From Pandoraea capi (GTDB lineage Bacteria; Pseudomonadota; Gammaproteobacteria; Burkholderiales; Burkholderiaceae), in the NCBI RefSeq assembly GCF_902459735.1, contig NZ_CABPRV010000001.1:620001-684000 (forward strand): a DNA stretch of 64,000 bases, written 5' to 3'. The position numbers and the translations under genes were made by a program. Positions 63,301-64,000 of this stretch are shown here, piece after piece. The notes below the pieces were generated by a model. The model saw only the letters and a list, made by a program, of their open reading frames with translations. It made no database searches and was not told the origin of the DNA. Position 1 is the stretch's first letter. Every line of letters begins with the position of its first letter.

Positions 63301-64000
63301 ATGTCGAAAGCCCAACCTGCCACTCGCGACCCCCGCCAGACCGGCAACGCACGCGACAGCCGGGACCGGCATGAGACCTCGGCACCCCAGATGGAACTCG
63401 ACTTGTTCGGCAGTCCTGCCGCCGAAGCCAACGGCGTCGCCACGGATGCCCCTGCGGCGTCTGCCCCGCCGGCCTCGCCGGTGAGCGCGTCCGCCCACCC
63501 CAGCACCGCCGACACGCATCTGACGACCTCGCCAGGCAGTGGTCCGCGACGCGCACCGGCCCCGGGCGAGCGCGTCATCATGCTCGACGGCCACGCCCTC
63601 TACTACCGGTTCAAGCGCTCCTCACGCCGCACCATCGGTTTCATGATCGACGAATCGGGACTGGCCGTGACGGCCCCTCGCTGGGTGACGATCGCCGATG
63701 TCGAAGCCGCTGTCGTCGAGAAGAAGCGCTGGATCTTCAGCAAGATCGCCGAGTTTCGCGAACGCGCGGCGCGACGGGTGATTCCCCGCGTGACATGGGT
63801 CGACGGCGCGACGCTGCCGTACCTCGGCCATACGTTGACCGTGCGTCTGGGCGGTCGCGCCGGCGCCGCGCAATACGACATCCATACGCACACGCTGTGG
63901 CTCGATCTGCCGCCGCAGGCCGCGTCCGAACAGATGCGCGACCGCGTGCAAGGCTGGCTGCAACAGGAAGCCCGCAAGCTCTTCACCACACGGCTGGAGG
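63301..64000 (+). CDS. YgjP-like metallopeptidase (DUF45), 5' part, runs off the right edge
   Basis: The visible 233 residues start MSKAQPATRDPRQTGNARDS. The first 90 are Ala/Pro/Ser-rich and look disordered. From about 100 the DUF45/YgjP fold begins: HALYYRFKRSSRRTIGFMID, then VEKKRWIFSKIAEFRERAA and VTWVDGATLPYLGHTLTVRL. The HExxH zinc motif expected near the end lies outside the window. The ATG at 63301 starts 24 bases after plsC. Confidence 0.88.
   Translation, partial: MSKAQPATRDPRQTGNARDSRDRHETSAPQMELDLFGSPAAEANGVATDAPAASAPPASPVSASAHPSTADTHLTTSPGSGPRRAPAPGERVIMLDGHALYYRFKRSSRRTIGFMIDESGLAVTAPRWVTIADVEAAVVEKKRWIFSKIAEFRERAARRVIPRVTWVDGATLPYLGHTLTVRLGGRAGAAQYDIHTHTLWLDLPPQAASEQMRDRVQGWLQQEARKLFTTRLE

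Overview
The window is high-GC chromosomal DNA from a beta-proteobacterium of the Burkholderiaceae, probably Pandoraea. This is inferred from gene content and protein style: a recA-linked TctD/TctE-type two-component pair, the miaB-phoH-ybeY-corC-lnt-glyQS-gmhB-plsC block, an NhaR-type regulator, the prkA-yeaH-spoVR operon and an osmoprotectant ABC operon. Species cannot be fixed by reading alone. Both window edges cut genes: recA on the left and a YgjP-like metallopeptidase on the right.

Layout. 1-5.1 kb: the 5' part of recA (minus strand, with a LexA box), a response regulator, its histidine kinase and an MHS-type MFS transporter. 5.26-14.66 kb: a tRNA-Met gene carrying a 9.3-kb genomic island. 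The last 47 bases of the tRNA plus 3 more form a 50-bp direct repeat that recurs exactly at 14576-14625. Just inside the left repeat is a 46-residue remnant of a tyrosine integrase. The cargo is two regulator-plus-catabolic-enzyme modules. The first is a LysR gene divergent from amidohydrolase / YdcZ transporter / SMP-30 lactonase. The second is aldehyde dehydrogenase / carboxymuconolactone decarboxylase-like / quinone oxidoreductase, divergent from another LysR gene. The tRNA's apparent original terminator now lies beyond the right repeat.

14.7-25.8 kb: a zinc-ribbon protein, TerC, an NhaR-like regulator, an AI-2E-family transporter, a TPR-glycosyltransferase-like protein, a two-gene ABC transporter (fused double permease plus ATPase, no binding protein), an outer-membrane barrel and a 47-residue membrane protein. 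25.8-37 kb: threonine catabolism (kbl-tdh) divergent from an XRE-cupin regulator over a strikingly palindromic operator, a chemoreceptor, a TetR/MFS/ene-reductase group, an orphan low-GC gene and an MscS channel. 37-41 kb: a four-gene osmoprotectant ABC operon. 41.5-48.2 kb: a diguanylate cyclase, a VOC protein and prkA-yeaH-spoVR. 49-52 kb: a zinc/manganese ABC operon that begins with an unlisted 40-residue membrane ORF coupled to the ATPase gene by a GTGA overlap. 52-64 kb: conserved housekeeping genes for tRNA modification, rRNA maturation, lipoprotein acylation, glycyl-tRNA synthetase, heptose and phospholipid synthesis.

No CRISPR array, complete insertion sequence, prophage or recognised defence system was seen. 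The most interesting items are the tRNA-Met island with its dead integrase and catabolic cargo, the micro-ORF at the head of the metal-transport operon, the triple half-site operator at kbl/XRE-cupin, and a candidate small RNA upstream of the osmoprotectant operon.
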